Of a stretch of DNA of 64,000 nt, positions 10,616 to 22,716 are shown one piece after another (position 1 is the stretch's first letter; each line of letters begins with the position of its first letter). Source of the DNA: Epithemia pelagica (taxonomy: Eukaryota; Bacillariophyta; Bacillariophyceae; Surirellales; Surirellaceae). The stretch is taken from NCBI GenBank assembly GCA_946965045.2, contig OX337233.1:1178001-1242000 (forward strand), given 5' to 3'. A program made the translations under genes and the position numbers. The notes below the pieces were generated by a model. That model made no database searches, was not told the DNA's origin, and saw only the letters and a list, made by a program, of their open reading frames with translations.

Positions 10616-12574
10616 ATGATATCACCTTCTTCTTCTTACTATCCACAACACCGACGACGACAGGGTTCGCTTCCATTTCGCCTTGGACCATTGATTCGCT
10701 CGCTTCCACTCAGCATGATATGGCTGGCTCCATTGGTCGCAAGTGTCTTCGTGTGGAGTGACAATGCCACGTTGTTTCCAAGTGTCTTGGCCAAGGAGAT
10801 TGAGGCCACTCACGAATGGCAATTGATTGGGGAAAATGATACCCTTCCAGCCGGGTTGCACATTCGAATGGATATGACAACGGGGCAAAAATGGGCCAAA
10901 TTGCCCGACGACATTAATGAGGACGAATACTACAACCAATCCACTCCAGTAAAGGACCATTCCCAACCACAACAACGACAAGTTTCCGTGTCCATGACGG
11001 GTGAAACAACCTCTTCTTCCATTGCCGTGCAGGTTGAGAACAGCAATCCACCTCTTTCCAGCTCTGACAAAAAAGAAGAGACTCTACCGATGGACAAACA
11101 AGAGGAGGACTCCACACTAACAACGACGGCAGATTCATACGATTACGAAATGATGCATCGAACCTTGCAACAATTGCCTCCCGAAGAACAAGCACGAATG
11201 GGTGGCATTCCTCCTCCTTTGCCTTCCTCGTCCTCCTCTTCACGTTCCAATGACAAAGAACGCGCGGCATGGGAAGCTCAATTGCGTACCATTTGGGAAC
11301 AACGACAAGTCGAATTGCAAAAATTGCAAGAATCGCAAGTGGCCGATTTGCCTCAAATTCTCAAGGATCGCATGGCCAGTATTCAACATTATTTGCAACA
11401 TCCTCAGATTCATTTTGAGACGCATCAGACTCGCTCGAATGGACCACCGACATCGGTCAATAGCAACGACAGTAAAGAGGAGGAGGACGACGACGAAGAA
11501 ACGGTCAATGGTCATGATATTGTGCAAGTCTTGGCTGATTTGGAATACTTGATGACGGACATTGACATGGCTCGAGATTTTTATACCATGGGTGGATGGC
11601 CCTTGTTGGTCTCCCTCCTGGGTCCCCAGGAAGAACTCATAGGAATGGCCGACCAAAATGACGGCAACAATGCTTGGCAATCCTTTGTTCATGACGTTCA
11701 ATCGCATGCGGCATGGGTGGTCGGAACGGCCGTTAAGAATACACCAGAATTTCATGCCTGGTCGATTGAACCCCTCGTTCCTACCTCCGGTTCTTCTAGT
11801 AGCCACAAGGCACTATCCGCTTTGGACTTGCTCCAGCAGGGTTTGCAAGTAGACGGATCGCCGGATGGGACGAGTGTCAGCCATGTCACGGTCCAACAAA
11901 AATTTGTCTACGCCCTTGGTGCCTGCTTGCGAGGTAATCCCTTGGCACAACGACAGTTTGCCAAACCAAAATTACCAGAGGAAGAAGGCTCGCATGGTTT
12001 TGCTGTCTTGGCACAGGCACTGCAAGATGAATGGCTTCCCTGTAGTAATTTGGTAGGCCCCTCCCACATCCACAACGACAACAAGAAGGAAACTCGACAT
12101 TGTACCAAAATGGCATTGCGCATTTTGTCTCTGGTCAGTGATGTTTTGGTGGAAGTGGAACAAGCAACACACTCCGAACAAACACAACAACAACGACAAC
12201 AAAAGGGAGGATATCCTCGAGTCCGTGTTGAAAATGACCCCACTGACGGTTCAAATGATGTTGCCTTGTTGTTGAAACCCGAGGAATGGACACGGATCCA
12301 ACAAGCCGTGTTGGACAATACACCCGTCTGGTGCAAGGCCCTCGATCAAATTTTGCAGCAGCAGCAGCAAGCCAACGGTGGGTCCAGCACTACAGTGGCC
12401 TTGCAGGTGTTGGCCGCTTTTGGAACGAAATGCACCAAAACGTCAGACTTTCTTTCACGTCTATGGACCGCGGCAAAGGAATCCGATTCTTCGTTGAGTT
12501 CCCGTAGTGGGATGGATGATCGCGAAGCCTTGCACCAATCTTTGGAAACGGCCCTTCACGACAAACTCATGTGA
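10616..12574 (+). CDS. SIL1: SIL1-like nucleotide exchange factor for ER Hsp70
   Basis: 652 residues, single exon, first in-frame ATG. Residues about 25-48 form a hydrophobic signal sequence, then a SIL1-like N-terminal block (HEWQLIGENDTLPAGLHIRM, residues about 66-85) that in known SIL1 proteins precedes the binding region. After a low-complexity Ser/Glu/Gln linker comes an armadillo-type helical domain (DLEYLMTDIDMARDF, then a DLLQQGL helix and ALGACLRGNPLAQ). Fes1/HspBP1/SIL1 proteins wrap the Hsp70 ATPase domain and speed ADP release; the signal sequence points to the ER lumen and BiP. No KDEL-like ending is seen (it ends HDKLM). It is longer than animal SIL1 because of Gln/Ser insertions. 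A degraded copy of its 3' end lies at 28115-28500. Confidence 0.82.
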   Translation: MISPSSSYYPQHRRRQGSLPFRLGPLIRSLPLSMIWLAPLVASVFVWSDNATLFPSVLAKEIEATHEWQLIGENDTLPAGLHIRMDMTTGQKWAKLPDDINEDEYYNQSTPVKDHSQPQQRQVSVSMTGETTSSSIAVQVENSNPPLSSSDKKEETLPMDKQEEDSTLTTTADSYDYEMMHRTLQQLPPEEQARMGGIPPPLPSSSSSSRSNDKERAAWEAQLRTIWEQRQVELQKLQESQVADLPQILKDRMASIQHYLQHPQIHFETHQTRSNGPPTSVNSNDSKEEEDDDEETVNGHDIVQVLADLEYLMTDIDMARDFYTMGGWPLLVSLLGPQEELIGMADQNDGNNAWQSFVHDVQSHAAWVVGTAVKNTPEFHAWSIEPLVPTSGSSSSHKALSALDLLQQGLQVDGSPDGTSVSHVTVQQKFVYALGACLRGNPLAQRQFAKPKLPEEEGSHGFAVLAQALQDEWLPCSNLVGPSHIHNDNKKETRHCTKMALRILSLVSDVLVEVEQATHSEQTQQQRQQKGGYPRVRVENDPTDGSNDVALLLKPEEWTRIQQAVLDNTPVWCKALDQILQQQQQANGGSSTTVALQVLAAFGTKCTKTSDFLSRLWTAAKESDSSLSSRSGMDDREALHQSLETALHDKLM

Positions 12575-12985
12575 ACACATGACTGGACAACTTTCACACG
12601 CCACCAAGTATCTGAACAAGTCATTCAATGGACACTCTTTCATTGGAAACGGAATCAAAAGGAGCAGGGATGTTTTCAATGATTCATCTATACGGAACAA
12701 TTATGACAAAGCACAGCCTTGTGCTCCCGCACGGACTTTGTGCTTATGGGTTGCATTCCCTTTATTCTGGACAAGAATAACCTACCTAGACATGAAAGCA
12801 CCCCATGTGAACGTGAACCTAGAAAGAACAATAGGAGTATTTTACTTTATGGTAGGATCATAGGGGAAGTATATCATTGGGCTCGTAGTTTGTGGCCTAC
12901 CTAGCCTATGGTACTAGGTACTAAGAGTCGTCTCTAGTCTGTACGTCGGTCGATCCCATTTGCGCTGAAGTCAGTTGTTGCCACG
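12575..12985. other. SIL1 3' flank
   Basis: No gene seen. Bases up to about 12829 are the 3' untranslated part of SIL1 that was duplicated, in reverse orientation, to 28115 onwards. The rest is the short promoter of the next gene. Confidence 0.6.
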
Positions 12986-14026
12986 ATGGGAGACAGAGAC
13001 AGCACCTTGAACAGTCTAGAACGAGGAGCTGAGGAGTTGGGTATTGATCTTATCAATGTGAGGACAGAAACCGATGAGAGGGAATTGTTTGAGTACTGCG
13101 GACTATCGAATACTTTGGCTACCTGGGGAATACTCCGTGCAAGAATCCGCGAGCTGCAACAGCCGCTCATTCATCAGGTGAGTGCTCGAGTTTTGAATGC
13201 CTTGAATTCCCATGGAGCAAGGGGAAATGTCTACAAGCTATTGGAAAAGTATGGAGCTCGCTATTCTGAAGCAGAGTCGAAGCAAATCGTTTATGACGGC
13301 AACGATCTAGCCGTCAAGGTATACTTCAAAGATGAAAGAGCAGCAACTGAGTTTCAGACAGCGTTGAACAGCTGGGAAATCCACAGAGCTCTTGTGAATC
13401 TCGATGGAATAGAAATCAATCCTCGCGATCCTTTGCCTGTGCCCCAACCGCCTGATCTTACGCGGTTCATCCTGCAGGACTATGAACCTACAGACTCGGA
13501 GTCTCCCTACGACGGTCTTGATTATCTGGAATCATACCGTCTCAGTGCTCCGATCACCGAGGCTGTAGAGTTCAACGATCCGATTGCCATTTATCAGTCG
13601 CTCGATGTGTGTGTTGGTAGGAATAAACCGTACAAGTGTCACCTGAGAGACAAAGCCAGGTTCATGTCCTTTGCAAGAAATGAAAACAATGTTGTTGCAG
13701 CTTCGTGGTCTCTTCACCAAATGTTAGATGGTCTTAATCATACAGACAATATGTCTGTGGTGAAACTGTCTGTGATCTCTTCGTCTGATTGTTTCATTTC
13801 GAACCAGGACAATCGATACGCCATCGTGATCCAGCTTGAATTCTTCAACGCAGTGGATGCCGCTGCCTTCCAGCCGCGAGAGGGAGCTGCCAAAATTGAC
13901 AGCACGACATGGCAAACAACTGTGTATGTTAAGGACAAGGCAGAGTTTGCGGAATTTATCCGATGGAAGGGAGACGACACAGAGAAACAATGGACTTTAT
14001 ACCGACGCACGTTGGAGAATATTTAG
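12986..14026 (+). CDS. Unknown protein with weak HNH-like motif
   Basis: 346 residues, single exon, no signal peptide or membrane segment. I do not firmly recognise it. The first half is mixed helix and strand. In the middle, a segment with KCHL, then an Asn-Asn pair, then SLHQMLDGLN (residues about 215-250) recalls the His-Asn-His arrangement of HNH nucleases, in which a CH/DH pair, an Asn and a second His bind a metal. The following block (VIQLEFFNAVDAA, then TTVYVKDKAEFAEFIRWK) looks like the strand-helix tail of the same domain. No DNA-binding partner domain is visible. It could equally be an unrelated lineage-specific family; the nuclease idea is an inference from a handful of residues. 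Confidence 0.65.
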   Translation: MGDRDSTLNSLERGAEELGIDLINVRTETDERELFEYCGLSNTLATWGILRARIRELQQPLIHQVSARVLNALNSHGARGNVYKLLEKYGARYSEAESKQIVYDGNDLAVKVYFKDERAATEFQTALNSWEIHRALVNLDGIEINPRDPLPVPQPPDLTRFILQDYEPTDSESPYDGLDYLESYRLSAPITEAVEFNDPIAIYQSLDVCVGRNKPYKCHLRDKARFMSFARNENNVVAASWSLHQMLDGLNHTDNMSVVKLSVISSSDCFISNQDNRYAIVIQLEFFNAVDAAAFQPREGAAKIDSTTWQTTVYVKDKAEFAEFIRWKGDDTEKQWTLYRRTLENI

Positions 14027-14598
14027 CCACAGTCGCTAGGAGGGTGTAATACAACATGCTCTTGATGTGTTTTACTGGCATTGCAGGGGATGAAATGCCA
14101 ATCGAAACCGAAACCCCACATGATTCTCTTGTCTCGTACACGATTCATGTCGGCCTTTGTCTACGAGCCAGCATATCTGGCCACACATCCCCAATGGCCA
14201 CACCCTTTTTCTCCGCAACTTTCCTGACTTCTGCCATTAAGCATGGTATGGTATGGTGAAATCTATTGCTTAAGAGACTAGGGCGGTTTCGGACTGTACA
14301 ACGAAGGTCACGGTCGTTTCGACGGGATCATAGGTCACAAGGAGCAAGGCGTCTTCGTGAGGAATCGTTATTGTCAAAGGTAAAGGTCAGAGGCAACATC
14401 CAAAAGATGGGGTGGCTATCTAGAACAAAACTAATGATCATCGTAGTACGGTGATTACAGGCTACTTGATGCATATGTCCAACGAACTTCATTGGCTTTC
14501 ATCATTGGCTTTCATTGGTCGTTGCGAGAAAGATTCAATCCGCCTCGTGATCGACCGTCCACAAGGCTCTACCGCCCAGTGTAGTTTGTTGCATTGTA
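14027..14598. other. Convergent intergenic region
   Basis: No gene seen between two converging genes. It contains short local repeats (atggtatggtatgg near 14244; a doubled cattggctttcat near 14490-14515). Confidence 0.5.
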
Positions 14599-17559
14599 TC
14601 AGTTCATGAGCAAAAAGGGAGCATCTAGATTTTGGCACGTGTACTCGGCTGCTTCCCATTGTTGGTCCGTAATACCCGGATTGCCTCGGCTGGGAAAGTA
14701 GTAGGACCGTGCCTGGATACCATACAAGGCCGTTCCTTGTCGTACACTGTTGTACGACATGGTTTCATTCAGTGGTGTTCCGTACCGACTTTCCAAGTAC
14801 GAGGTAAAGTCTGTCCGGTTCAAACACATGATTGTCAAGACCCGATCCTCTACTTCGTCCAGGACCAACTCCAATTCTGGGGAACCAATGACCAAGGAAC
14901 GGTCCGAGAGCCATGGAGCATTTTGAAAGAAATCGTTCACGGCACAATCCCAAAAGTCGGTCGAGTCGGCGTAATGATTTCGTAGTGCATCCAAAGCCAG
15001 GCCCCGATTGCGATTGATACTATTCGTCAAGGTGTTCAAGATGGAATCAAAGGAATCGTTGAGTGTTACCGAAGTGTCTTCAATGTAGGTGGATACGGTT
15101 TCCAGTTCGTTCACGAGAAAACTCAATTCATTCACTTGACTAGTCAGATTTTGTGTCTCGTTTTGCAAGGTTGCCACACTGTCTTGCAACTGGGTCCGAA
15201 TCGTTTCCAAGCTTGTCACTTGTTCCGTCAAATTCTGTACAGTATCGTCCAGGACTGCATTTTGGTCTTGTAGATTGTCCACCACAGTGGTGAGATTGGC
15301 CACACTGTCGGTGAGATAATTTTTGGTTTCATTCAACTCGTCTGTCAAGAGTCGATACTGGTCGACTTGGGTGGTCAGTTCTTGTCGAACTTGTTGCAAG
15401 TCCAGCACCGTGGTATTGAGCTGATCCACTTCGGCCATGAGATTTTGATTGGTGGCATTCAAGTCATTGTTTTGCTCCTCGAGTTCCTGTACCGTCTCAT
15501 TCAATTCGACATTTTGCGCCAGATATTGACTGTTTTCCTCGGTCAAGAGAGCCATTTGACGTTGCAAATCCAGCACTTGACCATCCAAGGAACGGATCCG
15601 GTCTTGCAATCCCGGGACAGTGATCAAATTGAGTTGATCCCGTTCTCCATCACAGGCCTCATAGGATTGAAACAAGGTGGAGAATCGGTCTTGCAAGGTG
15701 GCGTAATTGGTTTCACAGGTGATTTTGGAGGCATTCAATTCCTCGACCATGGTTTCCAGAGTTGTCTTGTCGAGGATACAATCATTGAAATTGGACTGAC
15801 ACGTGGCATTGTCTAGTTCCAAGGCAGCAATGGTGTCCCATGCCTCCGCCAAGGTATCTTGCAACATGGCCTTGTCTTGCAGTGTGTCGGTCAGATTGGT
15901 TTCTGTGGCTTGCAATTGGGCCGTGAGAGAGGGAAGCGCCACGTGTTGCCACTCATGTTTTTCCTTGGTCAAGTTTTGTGTCAAGGTTTGCAATTCCCCA
16001 TTGTACATAGACAATTGTTCCAGGGTCGTATTCAAGGAGTCAATGTCTTGCAACAAGTCCAATTGGACGAGGGTTAAATTGTCATGCGCCGATTCACAAT
16101 GGACATGACTCTGAATGCGATCTTGCAATTCGACTGTAAGGTTGGTCAACAAGCCTTGCAGTTCAAGTTCCGTCTCGTGAAATTCGGTTGTGACGTGTCC
16201 CACCGATACTTGCAATTGTTGCGTGACGGCTTGGCAGGCTTGACGTTGCGTTTCGAGCGTTTGGACCTGGTCCTGCAACGCTTGGAGTTGGTCTTGCAAT
16301 TCTTGTATGCGCGTTTGAGCCTCGTGGTGCCATTGAGATGAGTTGGTGTCCAAAAAACTCACTTGACTGTAACAATTGGAATTATCCTGGTCCAAACTGG
16401 AAACGCGATGAAAACTCCACAACGCCAGTGCTACCAGTGCACCCAACAGGAACGCACAAAGGACCACGATCCATCGTGGCATGGACTTGTTGTTGTTGGT
16501 TGCGGTACTTTTGTGGTGGGGGGAACGAGTTTGGGTGTGGGAGGTACTCGAAATGGCTTGTTCGGGACGTTGGACGTCTTGTTGCTGTGGTTCCTCATCA
16601 CGGAGCGATTCCGAAGAGACAAAGAAGGAGGAGGTGACAATTGGACTGCTGGCAGTGTGCGCTGGGTGGTGTCTCATGTGTTGTCGTGGCCGACTCCTAC
16701 TACTTTGTGATGGTGCAGAGGACCGTACCATTGGAGGAGTGGTAGTAGTAGTGGTGGGTGTTGGTTTGGATCGTTGGTGGGATGGAAATCGCCGTGGTTT
16801 GTGAGGATGCGAGGAGGACCAAGCCGGAGGTGGAGTCGTAGAAGACGAGAGTACTTGTTTTTGTTTGGGGGATGTATAATACCAGTAGGTATACCCTTGT
16901 GGTTGGGACGTGGTATTGCTGAGTGACTTGGAGGAAGGACTCGAGGAAGAAGAGGAGGTAGCAGCAGAAAGGGGAGTGGTGGAGGCTGTGGTGGCTGTGG
17001 ACGGTGTGGTGGTGGAAGGGACACGGCTCCTCGTTTTGGTGGTTGCGGGAGGCGACGACACCACATGACTGGAGGAAGTTGTGGCGGTGGCAGTCAGTGT
17101 GGTGGGTGGATGAGACCATTCTTCTTGCTCATCCTCATCCTCCTTCTTCTCTCCAGGAACACCAGGAAGACCATCTTCCTCATCAAAGGCTGGAGACGGC
17201 ATTAAAGTCAAGGCTTGTTCCACTTCATCCACTGCACTACAATCGTCGTCATTAATGTAGTAGCTCCTGTGGTAGTGGTCGTCGTTTGGTGGTTCCTGGG
17301 AACCAAGAGAGGCTGTTGTTGTTGTTGTTGTGCCAGGAGGATCACTGGAAACAACGGTCGGAAGGTCTTCCTCGTCGTCGTCTGGAACATGATGACTGTC
17401 CATACTACTCGTCGTGTCAAAGGTGAGTGGACTCAGTACGGTTTCCAAGTGACGTTCCTCCTCTTCCTGTTCCTCTGGTCGTCGAATGTTGTCTTCCAGA
17501 AGATCCATGCCGGTAGGAAGTTCCAGTCCCTGATGTGGGGGTAGGATGGGGGAAGACAT
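14599..17559 (-). CDS. Membrane coiled-coil protein with conserved C-terminal domain (family member 1)
   Basis: 986 residues, single exon, ATG at 17559. Residues 1-360 are acidic and Ser/Thr/Pro-rich low complexity; a single membrane segment lies at about 362-383 (starting RWIVVLCAFLLGALVALAL); residues about 395-840 are continuous coiled coil with many N-x-S/T sequons (for example NLTVEL, NQNL, NETK), suggesting a type II protein whose coiled coil is luminal or extracellular. The last 140 residues carry the block shared with the genes at 26563-27825 and 33310-35700: an FWDC motif, then a CLNR-type motif, then WEAAEYTCQN near the end. I do not recognise this C-terminal domain. Function unknown; a structural or surface role is an inference. 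It shares a divergent promoter region with the AASDH-like gene. Confidence 0.85.
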   Translation of the reverse strand: MSSPILPPHQGLELPTGMDLLEDNIRRPEEQEEEERHLETVLSPLTFDTTSSMDSHHVPDDDEEDLPTVVSSDPPGTTTTTTASLGSQEPPNDDHYHRSYYINDDDCSAVDEVEQALTLMPSPAFDEEDGLPGVPGEKKEDEDEQEEWSHPPTTLTATATTSSSHVVSSPPATTKTRSRVPSTTTPSTATTASTTPLSAATSSSSSSPSSKSLSNTTSQPQGYTYWYYTSPKQKQVLSSSTTPPPAWSSSHPHKPRRFPSHQRSKPTPTTTTTTPPMVRSSAPSQSSRSRPRQHMRHHPAHTASSPIVTSSFFVSSESLRDEEPQQQDVQRPEQAISSTSHTQTRSPHHKSTATNNNKSMPRWIVVLCAFLLGALVALALWSFHRVSSLDQDNSNCYSQVSFLDTNSSQWHHEAQTRIQELQDQLQALQDQVQTLETQRQACQAVTQQLQVSVGHVTTEFHETELELQGLLTNLTVELQDRIQSHVHCESAHDNLTLVQLDLLQDIDSLNTTLEQLSMYNGELQTLTQNLTKEKHEWQHVALPSLTAQLQATETNLTDTLQDKAMLQDTLAEAWDTIAALELDNATCQSNFNDCILDKTTLETMVEELNASKITCETNYATLQDRFSTLFQSYEACDGERDQLNLITVPGLQDRIRSLDGQVLDLQRQMALLTEENSQYLAQNVELNETVQELEEQNNDLNATNQNLMAEVDQLNTTVLDLQQVRQELTTQVDQYRLLTDELNETKNYLTDSVANLTTVVDNLQDQNAVLDDTVQNLTEQVTSLETIRTQLQDSVATLQNETQNLTSQVNELSFLVNELETVSTYIEDTSVTLNDSFDSILNTLTNSINRNRGLALDALRNHYADSTDFWDCAVNDFFQNAPWLSDRSLVIGSPELELVLDEVEDRVLTIMCLNRTDFTSYLESRYGTPLNETMSYNSVRQGTALYGIQARSYYFPSRGNPGITDQQWEAAEYTCQNLDAPFLLMN

Positions 17560-18132
17560 ACGGAAATCAATGTGGCGCTGCTACTAGTAGGTCGAATTTG
17601 GATGATGATGAGAGTCGTGATGAGTTTGAGAATGCACTCTAGGAATGACAACGACCGAGACTTTTTTCTCTCTCTTCGGAAGGTCTTTGTTCATTCCCAA
17701 AACGAGAATAAGAGAGAAAGGAAAGTCAAATCGAGAGAGATGACGATGGATGCAGTGTGGGGGCAAGAATCTCTTGTCGCGCAACTCGCGGTTATCGCGC
17801 ACGCCCCCAAACCACAACGGAGAATGTGACACAAAAACTTTTCAAGTCTTGGATAACCGCGATGACACTAAAAACGCGACGGACCTAATTTTACAATAGC
17901 CCTAGAGCGCTGTCCAAGAACACGGACCACTGCCCAGCTGTACACTACAATTAAACGTTCACATAAGTGGGGCGAGAACGGATGGTTTGGGGGGAATGGG
18001 ACCGCGACCGCCTGGGAAGTGGCACAGCACTGGAACATCCATAAGGAACCGACCGTAACGAACCATGCTCGACAAAAGATCCAAAGATTCTCGACCAAGG
18101 ACTCACTTCTCTTCAAGGCAACCACAAACGAC
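17560..18132. promoter_or_regulatory. Divergent intergenic region (shared promoter candidate)
   Basis: About 570 bases separate the start codons of two oppositely transcribed genes. A GC-rich patch near 17775-17805 (gcgcaactcgcggttatcgcgc) is partly self-complementary around gcg/cgc words. An open frame runs into this region from the right-hand gene but has no upstream ATG in frame, so I place the start at 18133. No defined promoter element is recognisable. Confidence 0.4.
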
Positions 18133-21100
18133 ATGAAGAATGATACTCGACCAAGTATAACTACTACTACTCCAAATAATATATGGACGGAACTGGAACG
18201 TCATTGGACGTCCTGGCAAGGGGAACTGGCGGACGTGATTTGGGATGCCCGTACCGATACTGGTTTGGTTTGTGGCTTGGAACTGGTCGAATTGGTGCGT
18301 GGATTGGCCGCGTACGTCTGGCGTTGCCATCGTCCCGACTTTTGCGTCCTCGTCGTTGGTGGGAATCACGTTGTGGCGGAAACGGTAGCCGTCGTGGCCT
18401 GCCTGGCCTTGTCCATTCCTATAGTACCCATTCACATTGACAGCCGCACCGTAAATCATCCAGTATCGATTCTACGCCTCCAACGACTGGTCCAACAATT
18501 GCAACAAGCGTCCTTTACCAACAACCACCACCACCGCCACCACAACGACGACAAGAACCACCAGGACGAACCATCACCACCACACTCCAACAACAACAAC
18601 AACCAAACCGGTTCCCCGGCACAACCACCGGAAAACGAATATGAAGAAGATCATGCAGAGACTGTATCGTCTTTTGGAATTGCCATGGTCTTGGGTTGTA
18701 GCCAAGAGGAGGACGACGACAATGGACAGGACCAAAATGTCCAGGTCCAAGCCTTGCATCGTGCCGGTTTGCATTCCGTCGTGTACCTGACCAGCATGGG
18801 GCAAATCTTGCAACAATTGCGAGTTCCCTCCACTCTACCTCTTCCTCGTGAGGAGGAGGATGAGGATGATGAGGATTTGGAGGAGGCGCAAGACAACAAC
18901 AACCACACCACGGCACCTGGCAGTCGTCTTGTCTGGGCCACGGCCGTGGCTGCTCGTGCACCTGTGCGGCACGATCACTTGTATGTACTGACCACTTCGG
19001 GCAGTACATCCTCCTCCTCTCAGGATTCGATTCCAGTCTTCCTCAAGGCAGTGGTGGGTTCCCAATCAATCCACTTATCGTCGCCTCGAGTGGTTTCGTC
19101 AACAACATTTGCAACAACAACAACAACTCCAGCCAGCCCATGACAATGAATCAGTCTGGAAGGTGGCCCGCAAAACACCCCTCACCTTTGTCGATGGCAT
19201 GACGGAATTGTTGGGAACCTTGTTTTTGGGACCCCACCTAGCACAATTGGTCACCTGGACCACCCCCAGTCCCTACGAACAGGAAAACAACGACGACACG
19301 AAGGACGAAACGCAAGTTGCTGCTCCTCCTCCTTCTTCTATTTTGGATGTCTGTCACGTGATTCGAGACTGGAAACCGCACCAAATTACCCTCTTGCCCC
19401 ATCAATGGGCCCTGGTAGTGCAAACACTCGATACCGAAGAATGGTCTCGCTTGCCCTTGACGCGTGTCTTGGTGTCGGGTCAAGTCTTTTCCGAAGGCTT
19501 GTGGGACCAAACGCGACAGTCGGTACCACCCACGGTACAGGTGTGGAATTTGTATGGCCAAACGGAATCGACGGGCGATGTCTCGGCCGCCGTGAATGTG
19601 ACTGCCTTGCCACGGCACGAGGCGATTCAACAGGGCTGTGTCACCGTCGGACGTCCCCTCCTACCCGACCTGATTACCATTCAACCTCGTGCCACATCCA
19701 GGGACCAGTCGTCGTCCTCGTCCTCCTCCAACCACCATGCCATGCACGAACTGCTGATCCGAGGCAACTTGTCCAATGGGTACTTGACCGATTTTTTTAG
19801 TGTCCCAACCACCACAATTCCACAAACCAACTGGGGAATTCACAACCATAGCAATCCCAAGGAATCACAGTTTTTGGCCACGGGCGATGTGGGATTTAGT
19901 GTCGACGGTCTCTGGTACATTGCGGGACGATGCAACGAATTGGCCAATGTCCATGGGATCTTGACCAGTCCCCACGAAGTGGAAACCGCCTTTTTGTCCG
20001 TCTATTTGAACCCAACGACCAGGACAACAACAAATAAGAATGACACAACAACAACGACTCCTCCTCCTGTATGGACGTGTGTAGCAGTCCTGGTGGAACC
20101 CACGGCTCGTAGTAGTAATAGTAGCAGTCGTTCGGCCCAATCCTTTGTCATTACTACTGCCGCACACGTGGCGGAACCCCACTATGCTCGAAGTCATATG
20201 CGACAAGCCGGAATCCCCTGGAATTTGATTCCCCATCGGGTCTGGTATCGACCCACCATTCCCCTCTTGACGACAGGAGGAGGAGCCGCCAAGGTGGATC
20301 GGACGGCCGTACGACACATGGTACTGGAACTCGAACAACAAGAACAACAACGACGACAACAACGACACGAACAAAACCCACGCAACAAGGATTCCTTGGA
20401 GGAGGAGGATGCTGCGATCCAACACAATGACAAGAGAAGGAACACGAGATCGCCCCTTCTCCAACGACTCTTATCGTTGGTCGCCCGTGTATTGGGACAG
20501 GATGACGATGGTGACAATGGCAACAACACTACAACAACAACTCGTTTGGATCCCGACAAGTCCTTGGTCGATCTGGGTGGCGACAGTGCCATGGCCGTAC
20601 AACTCTTGTACTTGCTACGTCAATCGTCGTTGTCTTGCAAGAGGAACACCCAACCAACACAAGAAGACACACCAAAGAGAAACAACAGCAATGCCCTGGA
20701 GAAATTGACGGCGGCTGATATTCTGCAATCAACCAGTTTGCGGAAACTGGAGGAATACATTCTAGAACAACAAGAACAACAACAAGGCCTTCACAAGAGT
20801 TCACTCGAAACACAACAACAACAAGATGACGACGAGGAAAACAAAGAGCCAACGAGTCCAAGCAACAAAAAGCCCAAATTAGAACCAACACTTGCGGCTG
20901 CTGTGGAAGGACCGTCTTTTTCGGACACCATCAGGAACAAACCCAATTCAAACCCGATGGTCCATAATGCTTCCCAACGACATGTTGCTATTGAATTTGC
21001 GGCTTGTGTCGATGGATCACCCCTGGTGGTTGCATCGTCGTCGTCCTCCTCTTCGCCACACCCGCATGGTGGTCACAGATCCAAAGTACTCCCAGAGGCT

Positions 21101-22716
21101 CCACCATTCGCCACAATAGCAACCAGTATTTATGCAGCTTGTCAAGGAGGTGTGGTGCAACGCATTTGTCCCCTCACCTGGACGGTTTTGGCCTGTCGAC
21201 ACTACAAGGGATGCATGTTTCAAGCCAATCCCGTACTGTGGGAGGGTGGCATTGTTCTTTGTGCCAGAAAGAAAAAGCGCAAGAAGAAGAAGAACAAGAA
21301 TGAGGAGGATACGTACAAGGAAGAAAAGGACAATAGAGAGGGAACGGGCCAAATTATCTCCCTCTCGTTGGATATGCAAGAAGAGCAATGGTCGCTAAAC
21401 TTACCGTCGTCCGGCAACAATGACATGGACGACCGTGGTCTGGTGTCCACTCCCATTGTGCTCCCCAATGATACAGCTCAGTCGCTTTTGGTTGCACTGG
21501 GATCCAGTGAGGTTTACTTGGTGGACCTTCTCAATGGATCACTGTTACAAACCCTACCCTTGCATCACGACGATTACCTTGGAAGCCCTGTACGGATCCG
21601 GTCCCATCGATCCATGATTCAAAACACGAACAAGAAGCATAACACTCTGAATGCCACCGCCGAACGGGATGTGACTATTTTGTGTACAGGTCCATCTGCC
21701 TGTGCATGGATCCATGTATCCTACCATTCCAAAACACACACATCGAGTACTTCTTGTCTTGGTGGCCATGATGAGGAACAAGAAGATCAAATAGAGGGAC
21801 AACATAATAATCTCGAGTTGGCCTCCATGGTGGTTCATCAAGAAGTGCCGCATAGTCAACCAATAGAGGACAAGGATGACAACAACCACGCCTTTCATCA
21901 CCAGTGCCCCACTCCAATTGGACCCCTGTACAAAAATGCTGCCATGGCAAGGATTGGCTCATCCTCCATCACAACAGAGGATCGAAACGAATCGCAAGAA
22001 TCAGTCCTGGTTGTGGCCGACAGCTATGGATGGCTCCATGTAGTCCAAGACACTCTGACTGGTTCTACCATCCATCACCAAACGATACTTTGTAGCGTCC
22101 AAGTGGGTGCCGAATGTGACAATCACCCTTTATCGTGTCCCTTGTCTTCTCCATCTGTCATTGCCGTCCAAAACGAAACCTTTGTAGTGGTGGGATCCTA
22201 CAATTGTCACGTGTATTGTTACCAGTTGGTGGAGCATCAAGACTTGACCCCACAGAGCCAACGTCAGCCAGCACCATCGACAGATGCCTCCAGCAAGGTA
22301 CGTCTGGAGTTGAAGTGGACCTGCTATGTGGGAGCATGTGTCTATGCCAAACCATTGACCTACCTGGAATACGACAGCAACTCGAGCAGCCATGGTCCAA
22401 ACACCAAACATTCGACCGACGGCAGCGGTTGTGGAGTCTTTTTTGTCGCATGTGTTGTGACAACGGCTGGTCATGTGGTGCAACTCCATGGTCGAACCGG
22501 TCGTTCCTTGTCACCCCATAACAAGAAGAAGGGTCGGTACTTGTATCGATTGTCGTCTGCGGAAATATGGTCCGATCCCCAACTCGTAGTCGTTGCGTCG
22601 CCAGAGCAAACAACAGACCCGACTACGACTGCTGCTCCCAATCATCCAACAATGGACCCCTCGGCCAAGATGGCCGAGAACGAAACAAGGACTACCACTC
22701 CATCATCCAGCTTGGT

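Noticed and set aside
14632-17544. Many plus-strand frames opposite the large coiled-coil gene
   Set aside because: They are antisense shadows of a low-complexity, repeat-like coding sequence.
18019-18132. Upstream extension of the AASDH-like frame
   Set aside because: The frame is open but has no ATG before 18133 and no conserved residues; treated as leader.
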